Of a stretch of DNA of 64,000 bases, positions 20,364 to 31,065 are shown piece by piece. Source of the DNA: Lantana camara (lineage: Eukaryota; Streptophyta; Magnoliopsida; Lamiales; Verbenaceae); NCBI GenBank assembly GCA_037501455.1, contig CM074863.1, forward strand, positions 62,973,501 through 63,037,500. Reading direction: 5' to 3'. Made by a program: the position numbers and the translations under genes. The stretch's first letter is position 1; the number at the start of each line of letters is the position of its first letter. The notes under the pieces are model-generated. The model was not told where the DNA came from, searched no databases, and saw only the letters and a program-made list of their open reading frames with translations.

Positions 20364-21349
20364 GGCTTCTATCCACTGTTCAGAGTCAGAATCTGAAACT
20401 GCCTCCTCATATGTTAAAGGATCATTATCCTTTTGAGAGATTTCAGGGAAGAATCCATACCATCTCTCGGGCTGTCTAGGAGTGTGTTCAGAACGCCTTA
20501 GAGGAGGATTTTCGTGTATATCGAAATCCGTGATTGGTTGTGGTTGATCAGTAGGGGACGTCTCTTTAGTGGGTGGCGCACTTCCTCTAATTCTATGATC
20601 TTCCCTTTCTTTCCTTTAAGGAACGATTCCTCAAGAAAAGCGGCATTTTTGGAAACAAACACCTTTTGCTCAGATTGATCATAGAAGTAGTATCATATGG
20701 ATTCCTTAGGATAACCTACAAAGTAGCATAAGTTAGAACGAGATTCTAACTTATCTCCCACTGTCCTCTTCACGCAAGCAGGACAACCCCAAATTCTTAA
20801 GTAAGAATAACCAGGGATTTTACCATGCCACATTTCATAGGGCGTTTTAGGGACTGACTTAGAGGGAACTAGATTCAAAATCTTTGCTACACTTTCTAGG
20901 GAATAACCCCAGAAAGAAGGTGATAAGTCAGTGAAACTCATCATGGAACGAACCATATCAAGTAAGGTTCGATTCCTTCTTTCAGAAACTACATTAAGCT
21001 GAGGAGTTCCTGGAGGAGTCCACTGAGAGATAATCCCATTAGCTTTGAGATGATCAAGGAATTCTTCACTAAGATACTCGCCTCATCGATCAGATCGAAG
21101 TGCTTTGATCTTGTGACCAGTTTGGTTATCAACCTCCTTTTGAAATTCTAAGAATTTCTCAAAAGCTTCAGATTTATACTTCATTAAGTATACATAACAA
21201 TACCGACTAAAGTCATCAGTAAAGGTTATGAAATATTGATGATTGTTTCTAGTGCTTACACTAAGCGGTCCACAAACATCAGTATGGATCAAATCCAAAA
21301 CCTTAGTGGCACGTTCCACAATTCCTTTAAAAGGAGAGACAAGATTCAC
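20364..21349 (-). pseudogene. Integrase of E (copia), broken
   Basis: The integrase core starts with DLIHTDVCGPLS and TFTDDFSRYCYVYLMKYKSEAFEKF (21349-21083). A TGA follows RSDR where GG is expected in the RSDRGGEYL motif. The core continues with a SERRNRTLLDMVRSMMSFTD block (20960s) up to VGYPKESI, where a second TGA (expected Gly, ESIGYYFY) ends the frame at 20693. Downstream the linker to RT is short and rough. The two premature stops are point changes, so the lesion is mild. The equivalent region in B is 40780-41600. Confidence 0.82.
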
Positions 21350-22730
21350 AAGAAGTTAACTCTTTAAGATCATTTTCAGAGAATGATCCTAAAGTGTTTA
21401 TCATGCTAATTATGTTCTTGGAAATGTGTCCTAATCTAGCGTGCCATAAGGGAGCTGAAACTTTGTCATCTCTCTTACGTTTAGTTTCTCGTTGTATATT
21501 CATAATATTGATATTCTGAGTTAGATAAAGTCCATTACTTAGAGTACCGATGTGAACGGAAGAGTTGTTCCGTTTGATAAAGTATTTACCATTCTTAATA
21601 TAAGTTTCATAACCTTCACAATCTAAAATTGGAACTGAAATTATATTACGAATAATGCTCGGTACATAAAGGACTTTATTTAAGACTAACTCAAAACTAC
21701 CTAAATCTAATCTAATTGTGCCTAAAGCTCGAGCTTCAACATTTGAGCCATCGCCGTTCTTCAAGACACATTCTCCTTCTTTGAGTTGTTGGACTTCACT
21801 TAGCATCTGTACATCATTACAGATATGAGTTCCACAACCGGTATCAGGTACCCAAGAACTAGAATTAATAGAAAGATTTATTTCAACGAGAAACATACCT
21901 TTCTTTAGAGTAGCCTTGTACTCTGGGCAGTTTCTCCTCCAATGTCCCGCTTTGCCACAACGGAAGCAAACATCCTCTTTCTGATCACGCTTCTTCTTTT
22001 GGGCCTTCCCCTTCGAAACGCCACCAGTGGGCCTAAGGGGTTTCTTCTTCTTCTTTTGGGCTTTCTTGCCCTTACGTTTAGAAGGCCCAGAAGAGGAAGA
22101 TGGAGCATTCACCATCAAAACCTTATTGTCCTTCTTGATCGTGCTTTCAGCAGTCACAAGCTGACTAATCCGCTCAGCTACAGTAGCACCAGCATGATTC
22201 ATATTGAAGTTAAGGACAAATGGGTTGAATGATGGTGGGAGCGAAGCTAGCAACAAATCCACCGAAAGCTCATCTTTCAGTGGAATGTCCATGGAAGCAA
22301 GTTTCTCAGTAAGGGCGAGAAACTTGGGTCCATATTCATGGACACTTGAACCTTCCCTCATTCTTAAGTGGAACAGTTCCTTTGAAGTGTTATACCTTGT
22401 AACACGTTCATGAGGGCGGTAAAGTTGCTCTAAGTGGTCGTAAATCTCCCAAGCGAATTCCATGGCCTCATGTTGCCTTTGCAAGTCTGGAGACATGTTC
22501 GCCAACATAAGGCAACGGGCTTGGAGATTATCATCCTTCCACTTCTGAATCGTATCCCGCTCGGCCCGAGTGGGAGCCTCCCCTTCGGGACTAGGCTCCC
22601 CTTCGAAGAGAACATAAGTTCTCTTCTCAGAATCTAAAATGATTTTTAGATTCCTCAGCCAATCAGAATAGTCGAGACCAGTCAACTTGTTTGACTCGAG
22701 GATCGATACAAGAGGGTTTTTGGTTGCCAT
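21327..22730 (-). CDS. gag-protease (and pre-integrase) part of the E polyprotein
   Basis: 467 codons open from the ATG at 22730. The capsid-like domain takes residues 1-210, then comes a Lys-rich tract (~215-260) and a CCHC zinc knuckle, CFRCGKAGHWRRNC (~258-271), for RNA binding. The aspartic protease active site DTGCGTHIC is near 295. A GAG-preIN module with LWHARLGHISKN near 425 and CESC near 460 gives the integrase zinc-binding residues. The frame breaks just after CESCLSF, where a short change shifts into the integrase frame. The start is supported by the same ATG in B. Confidence 0.88.
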   Translation of the reverse strand: MATKNPLVSILESNKLTGLDYSDWLRNLKIILDSEKRTYVLFEGEPSPEGEAPTRAERDTIQKWKDDNLQARCLMLANMSPDLQRQHEAMEFAWEIYDHLEQLYRPHERVTRYNTSKELFHLRMREGSSVHEYGPKFLALTEKLASMDIPLKDELSVDLLLASLPPSFNPFVLNFNMNHAGATVAERISQLVTAESTIKKDNKVLMVNAPSSSSGPSKRKGKKAQKKKKKPLRPTGGVSKGKAQKKKRDQKEDVCFRCGKAGHWRRNCPEYKATLKKGMFLVEINLSINSSSWVPDTGCGTHICNDVQMLSEVQQLKEGECVLKNGDGSNVEARALGTIRLDLGSFELVLNKVLYVPSIIRNIISVPILDCEGYETYIKNGKYFIKRNNSSVHIGTLSNGLYLTQNINIMNIQRETKRKRDDKVSAPLWHARLGHISKNIISMINTLGSFSENDLKELTSCESCLSF

Positions 22731-22938
22731 TTCAAAACACGTAGAGAATCATAGAATCTACGGCCTAAATGGTAAAACAGAGAACTAGTGAGCATGCTGA
22801 ATTATAACGATATACAAAAGATAAGGTCTTTAATCTAATGTAGCTCCCACTGTTTTTCAAAGATCTATAATTCCCAAAGATCTAAGAGGAACACGTTTCC
22901 CAATGGGTACTAAGATCCTAGGCATTTTACCTCGAACT

Positions 22939-23251
22939 CACGACTCGCGGACATTCTAAGTAAAACCCTAGGTAGGTACAACCTACCAATTCTAACACCT
23001 TTAGAACTCTTAGTAATTGTTTTGCATCACCTATCTTTCAATATGGACCCACGACTCGTGCGACATCCATATTTACTTAGGCGTTAAGCTAGACCCATCA
23101 ATCATAAGATCATGATCAATACTTAGTTCGAACGCCACGACTCGCGGACATCGCCCTTGGCAAAATTGATCACGAAATATTGATCATTTAAAATGATCAA
23201 TTAGGTAACTAAGAACTAATAAGCTCCACTAGCTATCCCACGACTCGCGGA
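22939..23251 (-). repeat. Four spaced copies of GTCCGCGAGTCGTGG in the E leader
   Basis: Plus-strand positions 22939-22952, 23050-23060 (CACGACTCGTG), 23136-23149 and 23238-23251. The transcript-sense core GAGTCGTGG is invariant; the upstream arm is CGC in three copies and CAC in one. Confidence 0.7.
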
Positions 23252-23879
23252 CAATAACTAGCTTTACTTACTAAACTTAAAACCTATTGATGGAATGTTA
23301 GGAATTTTAATTCAAAATTTGCATCTCGAATTAAATACCTATTTGTTCGAAATTAGCTTAATATTTAATGGGAATTTTCGAATCAACCGGAGAGTTGTCC
23401 GGTTCGACCTCACCAACATATATGTTATCCAATTTTATTAGTCTTGATTAATGCAAGTACACTTAAATGCATTTCAAACAAGCACATAAACAGATAACAT
23501 GTCCTAGCATGAAACTAATATGTAATGATCATGGGTTCTACCTATCTTATGCGTGATATGTGGGAGCCACTCCACAATCACAAGTTCTAACATACATGCC
23601 ACATAAACAGTTTAAATCACATAAGGGAAAACGGTAACAAAATACAAGCCCTATCTCTATTACATTTTTACAATTGAGATTCCCCTCCCTGACATTTTGA
23701 GGGGTCTTCACTTATGACCTCCTTGTTACTTGAATGTGGTCCATCTTACTCCATTGGTGCATTGTCTCCAAAATGAAAATAAAAAACCTCACCACCTATC
23801 TCTACTCTCAAATTACAATAAAAGGAAAAAGATATAAAGTAATAAGGCTCAATCTTCATATTGGCCTTAGACAAATACA

Positions 23880-24001
23880 CGGGGCATACCCCGGCCTCAA
23901 AAACAGTAATATGGAAAGCCACATAATAAATCACATAACAGTACGCACATAAATGAGGCTCCAACCTCAATTGAAAAACGCAACAATAGGGCTCCAACCC
24001 C
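23880..24001 (-). other. Three leader hairpins (E)
   Basis: Plus-strand stems: AGGGCTCCAACCCC (23988-24001), GAGGCTCCAACCTC (23955-23968) and CGGGGCATACCCCG (23880-23893). The middle one has an A-T pair in place of a G-C pair of B, keeping the stem. Confidence 0.55.
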
Positions 24002-24530
24002 AATTTAAACCATCCATGTGCATAAATTAAAACCATACATAAGTCTAAACCCATGATCACCTAACATGCATAAATTGCAAGAATTTAAATGTAACCAATA
24101 AATTAAAATTCTCGCCTTAAGCTCTAATAGCTTAAAACACAACTTAGATGCAATTCTTATTCAAGAGCCTTTTCTATAAAACCCGAAAAACAATGAAGTA
24201 ATAAAATTCCAATTAATTTCTGAAAATTAATAATTTTATTCTTTCAATATTTTCATAAAATAAAGTTTGTAATTTTTACAAAATTTAAATCGCTTAAAAT
24301 TTCAAAATCCCAATTTAAACAATTATTTCAAAAATAATTCAAATTTAATAAAATAAAATTTTTTTAAGAAAAATTAAATCGGGATTGGATTGGACTAAAC
24401 ACGAAAATCAAGATCGCGAAACGAGGGCCAGGCCTCGCCCGCACGCCAGCCCAGGCGGACCTCACGCATCGCGCGCGAGCTCCGAGTCGCGCGCTTCGCC
24501 TAGGCGGGAAGGCAGGCGGGCGACGGGAGG

Positions 24531-24634
24531 CTCCCGATCGGTTGCGGGAGGAGCAGGCCGGCAGGCCTCCCGCGCGGTTGTGGGAGGGACGGGCGGGCAG
24601 TCCCGCATGGCTGCGGGACTGCTGTGCGGGACGG
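24531..24634 (-). repeat. Three 35-bp tandem repeats in the GC island of the E leader
   Basis: Units at 24531-24565, 24566-24600 and 24601-24634. Each starts with an inverted repeat: CTCCCG/CGGGAG, CCTCCC/GGGAGG and TCCCGC/GCGGGA. The surrounding 24420-24660 block is CpG-rich. Confidence 0.6.
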
Positions 24635-24946
24635 CGTGGGCCTGCGCATGCGACGTCCTAGCAACACGATTTAAAAGGATTTCGTAATGCGATTTTCGTG
24701 TTTCGTGTTTCAGTTCAAAACCAACAACAATCCAAAATTTAAAAAACATGATTTAAAAGGATTTCAATCAAAACGGTTTTCAAAAACACGATTTAAGAAA
24801 ACAGTTTTAGAAATTCAAGAAAAATTATAGTTTCGTAATTAAGGCTTTCTAAAAGAACTCATGAATACCTAATTCGCATCTAAGCCTAAGAATTTCTACC
24901 AAATTCAGAATAATTGAGACGAATCAGAAATACGATTAACGAGGTG

Positions 24947-24958
24947 GCTCTGATTCCA
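24947..24958 (-). other. Primer binding site of E
   Basis: Minus strand TGGAATCAGAGC, two bases from the LTR end; one change (A for T) from the tRNA-iMet PBS TGGTATCAGAGC seen in B. Confidence 0.85.
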
Positions 24959-25346
24959 CTTGTTGGAAAACACGAATCAGAAAGCAGCGGAAATTTAAAA
25001 TTTTTCCAACAAAAGGATCTAGGACTCGCAATCGTGTAACCAAATTCGTAGGGATTAGAAACTTACTTTCTTAATTATCTTTCTTGAAGCGTTTCAAGCC
25101 ACCCAAGAACGTTCTTCTCGCGGCTTGATCCCCTCTCCTTGGTAAAGCTCGAATCTTCAAACTTCTAACTTGAAGCTCTCTAGAGATAGTCCACCAACTT
25201 GATCACAATCTAACTAGTAAGGATGTTAGTTCTCTAGTTAGTGTTTAGGCTTAACCTAGGGTTTAATTTATCTTGGAGAAAGGATGGTGTTCAACACATG
25301 AACCAAGAGAAGATCATCAATTAGCCTCAAGGGGAGCTCGAGCTCC

Positions 25347-25358
25347 CCTATATATAGG
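25347..25358 (-). promoter_or_regulatory. TATA box of the E 5' LTR
   Basis: Palindromic CCTATATATAGG, followed on the minus strand by GGGAGCTCGAGCTCCC. It is absent from the deleted 3' LTR. Confidence 0.5.
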
Positions 25359-25708
25359 AAGGAGGGTTGGCCGAAAATCCTAGTCCTTATGGGCTAGGGT
25401 TTTGGTCTCTCTTTCCTATTACTTGATCATCAAGTATTTTCCAACTTGGACTTTGAATTCTCTTTCAAGTCAACTTTTAAGAGAGATAAAATATCCAAAC
25501 TATTTTTGGATAATTTTATACTTTATTTATTTAAAATAAATAACTTATTTTATCTAATTAATTAATTCGTAATTAATTAACTAGATTATTTTTCTCCAAA
25601 ATAAGACTTTCCTTTTAATTCAAAATTAAACCAAAGTCTATTAAATAATTAATCACATTAATTATTTAACAAATAAATAAATATACACATATATTTACAT
25701 ATGTGTGA

Positions 25709-25757
25709 GACACGTGTCACAAGGACACGTGTCACTCACGTGAGCCACACGTGTGGA
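25709..25757 (-). promoter_or_regulatory. ACGTG cluster in the E 5' LTR
   Basis: Two GACACGTGTC palindromes, one TCACGTGA and one CCACACGTGTGG within 50 bp, upstream of the LTR TATA box in transcript sense. bZIP/bHLH-type sites by motif only. Confidence 0.55.
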
Positions 25758-27533
25758 ACCCTCTTGGCCCGATTAACTCGTTTAATCATGTTCAAGCCTC
25801 AACTCATGTAACCAAGTTGTTGTGTGTGACCCTGTAGGTTCTTAATTCAATTAGCAGTGACCCTAATTAATTAATTCACTAATTAATTAATCAGTCCACA
25901 GATTAAACGACCATAGTCTAGCAACAGGTGTTTAACCCCTAGCTGAATTGGAATGTTCGGATTCGATAGAACCTTTAAGTCATTGATTCATGTGAGATAC
26001 AATCCTCCTACTTACTATCTCTCAACCAATATCTAGGGTAAGGGAATAATTAGAACCCTAATAATCCGGTCTTAAAGCTAAGTGCATTTCATATCCATTT
26101 GATCTCAATCCAAGAAACCCTTTTCTTGACGTCTTGATCTACTGCCTTGGCCAAGGACTACATATGGCATATGAATGACTTACACAATAAGAGATCACCT
26201 TGCAAATGCAAGTGTAGGTCCTTTCTTGATTCTCATTCACTTTCATGAATCACTTGTGCAACCCCAGCATAAGCCTTGAATCAGTTGTCTAAGGCGACAC
26301 CCTTTAAAGCTTATACCTAAGACTATAGAGTTAACTCATAAAGTGACAAGGAACCTCAAGTCTTAAGGATCAATTAATCACATCAATGACTCGTGAGATA
26401 TTTCCTAATCTGGAAGTTTCTATTTCCTGAAATAGAAACTTCCTTTCCCATTTAGGAATGTTCTCACACGGGGCACCTCAGTGAACTTACTTATTAAAGT
26501 AAGCACCCTCATGTATCACGCACGTATCAACTATACACTTTGCACCTCCATGAAACAAGGTGGTCCTTCTTAAGGGCGTGATCCCACAAGCAAGCCTTAG
26601 AGGAGTCAGGTTGACACTCCCACTGTCGGTAGGACTCATCGGCTAGGAGTATTTTACTAATCATGACTTATGTGATATAGGGCTCGTTTCATGAACCATT
26701 TCACCTAAATGGTAGAGTCCTAAAGTCATCAGGATTAGGGGAGTTCTTATACATGCACAGATAAAGTAAACGCATACCAAACAAGAGCATATAAAGAAGT
26801 GTTGCCTCAATTCGTTATTTCCTTCAAAGATTGTCTGTGATTACAATAAGGAAAAGCACAAAGCGGACATACAATCGGCTTTCTAGGGCACTATTCCTAA
26901 CAATAAGTAGTGCAGAATGTGTTTAATTCTTTTTCCCCACTTCCTCCACGTTCTTTCGGAATTCATGACCACTAACTGGGACGTTCTCAAAGAATGCGCC
27001 CAAGTTTCTGCCAGAAAAACGGGTCAGGGTTCCTGACCGTGACCTCGGGTAAGCTTCTTCACTATTTTTCCACATTCTCTCCTCAATAAATGCCCACTAA
27101 CTCTATCTCTTGTAACGTATGTAACCTCCCCAAGTATTGACAGAAGTGGGGCTGCATCAACAACATAATTTCTCAAACCATGGGCTGGACCCCCTAAAAA
27201 CGTGATGCCATTTTAATTTCCAAATAGTGATATATCTTGGGCTCACAGAAATTTAAGTGGTAATAGGGCTTCCTCTACAATATTGCATGGGCTATTTATT
27301 TCCTTGTCTTAAATTTGATCCAAGAAGCTAATAATCACAATTGAGGGTGTGGGCCCTTCTCCAAAATCGTGCGACTGCTCTTTTTTGTTGCTAATTCTCT
27401 TCAAATTCGTCACATTGGATTCCCTACAGAAAACATAGAATTTTAATCAATTATCCATAATTAAATTAGATAGTGGATAAATTATAGAAATTCTAAGTTC
27501 CATAATTCAAGGAATATGCAACATATCAAGAAC

Positions 27534-28228
27534 TGTTTTAAATTACACAAGAGGTGTTATGGGTGTGGGGCGACGGACCATATGTTGGTACTTGTCCGAA
27601 GAAGAGACCGGGACATGCTACGGGAGGCAATCAGAGGCCCGCTGTTTAAGCTAGGGCTTATGCACTCGGGGTTGAAGAGGAGGAAGCCGCTGATATTGAT
27701 CCCAATGCCGTGATTGGACGAACCATTAGTATTCATGGCACTACATTGCATGAATTGTTTGATACCGGGGCCACTCATTCCTTTATTTCCCGAGATATTG
27801 CTGTTTCCATGTCCTTGTCTATTTCTTTATGTGCGCATGATTGCGTGGTTAGCTCTCCTCTTGGTGGTAGTTTGATTACTTGCAGGGTATTTCGGGGTTA
27901 TCCGGTAAGCTTTGAGGATCAGGTTTTCCTTGCTGATTTGATTGAGATGCCGATGCAAAGATATGATGTAATCCTTGGAATGGATTGGTCGTATGATCAT
28001 GGGGCTCAGATGGATTGTCGAGAGAAGAAAGTTTCTTTTGGTACAGTGGTTTTTAAGGGCGAGAAGGTGAAGTCAAGCCCGTTTATTTCCTTTGTTAAGG
28101 CGAGTAAACTGATCCGGGACGGTGCAACAGGTTTTGTGGCCTATCTTTTGAATAGATCTAAGGATCAGGCCAAACTTGAGGAGACGGAGGTCGTGCAAGA
28201 GTATACCGATGTTTTCCCTGAGACATAG
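27534..28228 (+). pseudogene. gag C-terminus and protease of C
   Basis: Right after the D insertion the first knuckle ends (CFKLHKR) and the second begins (CYGCGATDHML). The frame shifts soon after, near 27590-27710. The aspartic protease runs in the next frame: LFDTGATHSFISRDIA is the active site, and IEMPMQRYDVILGMDWSYDHGAQMD is the conserved second half with flap-like residues. The segment ends at TDVFPET, followed by a TAG at 28226-28228 in place of a sense codon. In Tekay elements this part processes the polyprotein. It is broken by the frameshift and stop. Confidence 0.82.
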
Positions 28229-29476
28229 GGTTCTTTACCACCTGATAGGGACATCGAGTTCGTAATCGATCTTCATCTCGGAGCAGAGCCTTTTTCGAAG
28301 ACTCCTTAAAGTATGGCTCCTGCTGAGCTAAAGGAGTTAAAGGCGCAGCTTGATGAACTTTTGGCTTGTGGGTACATTCGTCCGAGCACTTCTCCGTGGG
28401 GTGCTCCAGTTCTGTTTGTAAAGAAGAAGGATGGAACCCTACGTATGTACATAGATTATCGCGAACTGAATCGGATGACCGTGAAGAATAAGTACCCATT
28501 GCCTCAAATTGAGGAGTTGTTCTATATTCTACAAGGTTCTAAAGTTTATTCTAAGTTGTATTTGAGGTAGGGTTACTATCAGCTGCGAATTAGGGAGAAG
28601 GATATTCTAAAGGCTTGGTTTAATACGAGATATGGGCATTTTGAATTCGCTGTTATGCCATTTGGATTAACGAATACCCCAGTTGCGTTTATGGATTTGA
28701 TGCACCGAGTGTTTAGGCCTTTTCTTGACAAGTTCGTGGTAATATTTTTAGACGACATTCTGGTGTACACCATGTCGGCTGAGGAACATGCGCAACACCT
28801 TCGGATTGTTTTGGAAATTTTGAGGGAACACAAGTTATTCGCAAAGTTCAGTAAGTGTGAATTTTGGATTGACAGGGTTACGTTTCTTGGCGATATTATT
28901 TCGGGTATCGGAATTGAAGTGGATCCTTCTAAGGTTGAGTATGTACTTCGATGGGAAAGACCGAGAAATGTTTCAGAAATCAGAAGTTTTCTTGGATTGG
29001 TCGGCTACTACCGAAGGTTTGTTAAGCATTTTTCTAAGATTGCTGCTCCGATAACTCGTCTAACTAAGAAGGAAGTGAAATTTGAATGGGATGATAAATG
29101 TGAGGCGAGTTTTCAGACTCTGAAGGTGAAGTTAACTTCTGCACCGATTCTTACCTTACCCGAAAGTATCGAAGGTTATGCAGTTTATACGGATGCTTCT
29201 AAAGAGGGTCTCGGATGCGTTCTAATGCAAAATGGTAGAGTGGTAGCTTATGCTTCAAGGAAGTTGAAGAAGCATGAGAAGAATTACCCTACCCATGAAC
29301 TTGAATTGGCTACCGTTGTGTTTGCTTTGAAGAAGTGGCGACACCATCTTTACGGTGCAACTTTCGAAGTGTTTACGGATCACCAAAGCCTCAAGTATCT
29401 TTTCTCTCAGAAGGATTTAAATGTAAGACAGAGGCGTTGGATGGAACTACTAGAGGATTATGATTGCCTTGAGTAA
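28229..29476 (+). pseudogene. Reverse transcriptase and RNase H of C
   Basis: RT blocks are recognisable in order: KTP-stop-[57 protein letters not shown] and the catalytic IFLDDILVY near 28750. A TAA at 28308-28310 and a TAG at 28568-28570 (LRQGYYQL expected) interrupt it. RNase H then starts at about 29180 ([16 protein letters not shown]) and includes the [20 protein letters not shown] and [15 protein letters not shown] blocks. It stops at DYDCLE, where roughly 45-60 bp of the RNase H to integrase linker has been lost before [11 protein letters not shown]. Confidence 0.86.
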
Positions 29477-31037
29477 AAAGGCGAGTGTGGCTAGTTTGGA
29501 AGCAGGTTTTTCAAGTTCGGGTTCAGAAATCGTGGTTTCAGGAACTTGGTTGACTAATCTTATGGTAATACCAGATTTAAGACAACAGTTGTTAGAAGCT
29601 CAAGCCTCGGATGTAGAGATTCAGAAGTTAGCAACTCGTTCGAGAGATTACCTAAATTCTAAGTTTGGATTCGATGACTTCGGTTTGTTAAGGTATGAAG
29701 TGCGAATATGTGTCCCAGAAGAGCTCAAGAGGATTATACTTGAGGAGGCACATCGGTCGAGGTACTCGATTCATCCGGGAGGTACTAAGATGTATCGGGA
29801 CTTGAGAGAGAAATTTTGGTGGAATGGCATGAAGAGGGACGTCGCGAACTTCGTGAAGATATGTCTAACGTGTCAAAGAGTGAAGGCAGAACACCAGAAA
29901 CCCGGAGGAACTCTCCAACCGCTTCCTATTCCCGAACGGAAGTGGGAGCAAGTGACTATGGACTTCGTGTCTGGCTTGCCTAGGGTTAAATGAGGGTTTG
30001 ATGGAATATGGGTAATTGTCGATAGATTGACTAAGTCCGCCCATTTCCTCAAGGTTAGAATGTCCGTGAAAGTACCAAAACTAGCGGAATTGTATGTTCG
30101 GGAGATTGTAAGGTTACATGGGATTCCGGCTAGTATTGTTTCAGACAGAGATGCACGGTTTACTTCGATTTTCTGGTAGAATCTTCAGAGATCTTTGGGC
30201 ACCAGGCTCAAGTTTAGCACCACTTCGCATCCTCAGACGGACGGTCAATCTGAAAGGTTGATTCAGTACTTGGAAGATATGCTTAGAGCGTGTGTTTTGG
30301 ATTTCCAGGATAAGTGGGACGAGCACCTGGCTTTGGTTGAGTTTGCTTATAACAACAGTTATCAAGGTTCAATTAAGATGGCTCCTTACGAGGCACTTTA
30401 TGGAAGGAAGTGCAGGTCTCCTCTATTTTGGGATATTGAGGATTGGAGATGGACTGAAGAGGATAAACTCGAGAGAGTCGAGCCTAAGGAGAATATTGCT
30501 GCTACTATTGTGAAGGTTCATATGATTCGACAAAGGATGAGAGCAACTCAGGCTCGTCAGAAGAGCTACGCCGATAAGAGAAGAAGACCCTTAGAGTTTG
30601 AGGTTGGAGATAGAGTTTTTCTGAAAGTATCTCCTAGGAAGGGCTTCACTCGAATAGGTAAAGGTGGAAAACTTAATCCACGATACCTTGGGCCGTTTGA
30701 GATCTTAGAAAGAATTGGAGCCACTGCGTACAAATTGGATTTACCACCAAGTTTAACCGGGATACACAACGTGTTTCACGTCTCACAACTTAGGAAGTAT
30801 TATCCCGACGAGGCAACTATCCTTCCCGTTGAAGAAGTTCACTTGGAGCCGGACTTGACAATAGAAAAGCATCCCGTTACCATTCAAGACCGTAAGTTAC
30901 AAGAATTAAGGAATTAGCAAATTCCGTTGGTCAGGGTGCTTTGGAGAGATCAAAAGTCTGAGGAGTCGAATTGGGAAACCGAGGAAAATATGAGAAGGTT
31001 ATACCCTGGTTTGTTTGAGGAGTCGGAACGGACTTGA
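29460..31037 (+). pseudogene. Integrase and chromodomain tail of C
   Basis: The zinc-binding part shows HRSRYSIHPGG and CLTCQRVKAEHQKPGG (29740-29910). The core carries DFVSGLPRVK, a TGA at 29990s, then [22 protein letters not shown], a TAG, and [23 protein letters not shown] with [10 protein letters not shown] and YGRKCRSPLFW. After the GPFEILERIGATAYKL and NVFHVSQLRKYYPDE blocks the C-terminus reads PLVRVLWRD...ESNWETEENMRRLYPGLFEESERT, a Tekay-type chromodomain end that may direct insertion to heterochromatin. A TAG also lies after ELRN. Several stops make it non-functional. Confidence 0.87.
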
Positions 31038-31049
31038 GGACAAGTCCTT

Positions 31050-31065
31050 TTTAAGGGGGGAAGAT
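31050..31065 (+). other. Polypurine tract of C
   Basis: TTTAAGGGGGGAAGAT precedes TGTGACACCC, the first bases of the 3' LTR. Confidence 0.85.

Larger units (their letters stand above)
22731..24946 (-). other. Copia leader of E (structured, untranslated)
   Basis: No gene is seen between PBS and gag. In transcript order it has a GC island with 35-bp repeats (about 24660-24420), three hairpins (24001-23880) and four GAGTCGTGG copies (23251-22939), mirroring the leader of B. Confidence 0.6.
18386..26902 (-). mobile_element. Element E: Ty1/copia retrotransposon in the D LTR
   Basis: 8517 bp with perfect TSD ATAAG (18381-18385, 26903-26907). On the minus strand: 5' LTR 26902-24961, PBS, 2.2-kb leader, gag-PR 22730-21327, integrase with point stops, RT-RNase H 20363-18843, PPT AAGTGGGAGAT and 3' LTR 18826-18386. 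Same family as B by gag, integrase and leader signals. The 3' LTR is only 441 bp because of an internal deletion of about 1.5 kb. It is the youngest-nested element on this branch. Confidence 0.92.
24961..26902 (-). mobile_element. 5' LTR of E (full length)
   Basis: 1942 bp. Minus strand starts TGTTAGGAATAGTGCCC and ends GTGTTTTCCAACA. It contains ACGTG boxes at 25709-25757 and a TATA box at 25347-25358. The terminal 51 bp forms a U5 hairpin (stem TGTTGGAAAA/TTTTCCAACA, 24961-25011). Confidence 0.88.
13455..27528 (-). mobile_element. Element D: Athila-derived non-autonomous LTR element in C gag
   Basis: TSD AGAAC at 13450-13454 and 27529-27533 exactly flanks the TGATGGGTG...AACATATCA ends. 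LTRs are 13455-15014 and 17447-27528 (1560 bp each once the nested E and its 5-bp TSD are removed). On the minus strand the PBS (17440-17424) reads TGGCGCCGTTACCGGGG, the tRNA-Asp type used by Athila elements, and the PPT region reads GGACAAGCATTG...AAGTGTGGGGGG, also Athila-like. Only 2432 bp lies between the LTRs, with no recognisable gag or pol, so it depends on proteins made elsewhere or is a deletion relic. Confidence 0.85.
17447..27528 (-). mobile_element. 5' LTR of D, split by element E
   Basis: Parts 17447-18385 (939 bp) and 26908-27528 (621 bp) sum to the 1560 bp of the other LTR. The break falls within GCATATA-GGTAGTGCAG of the intact LTR copy (14385-14400), leaving ATAAG on both sides of E. 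Confidence 0.9.
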
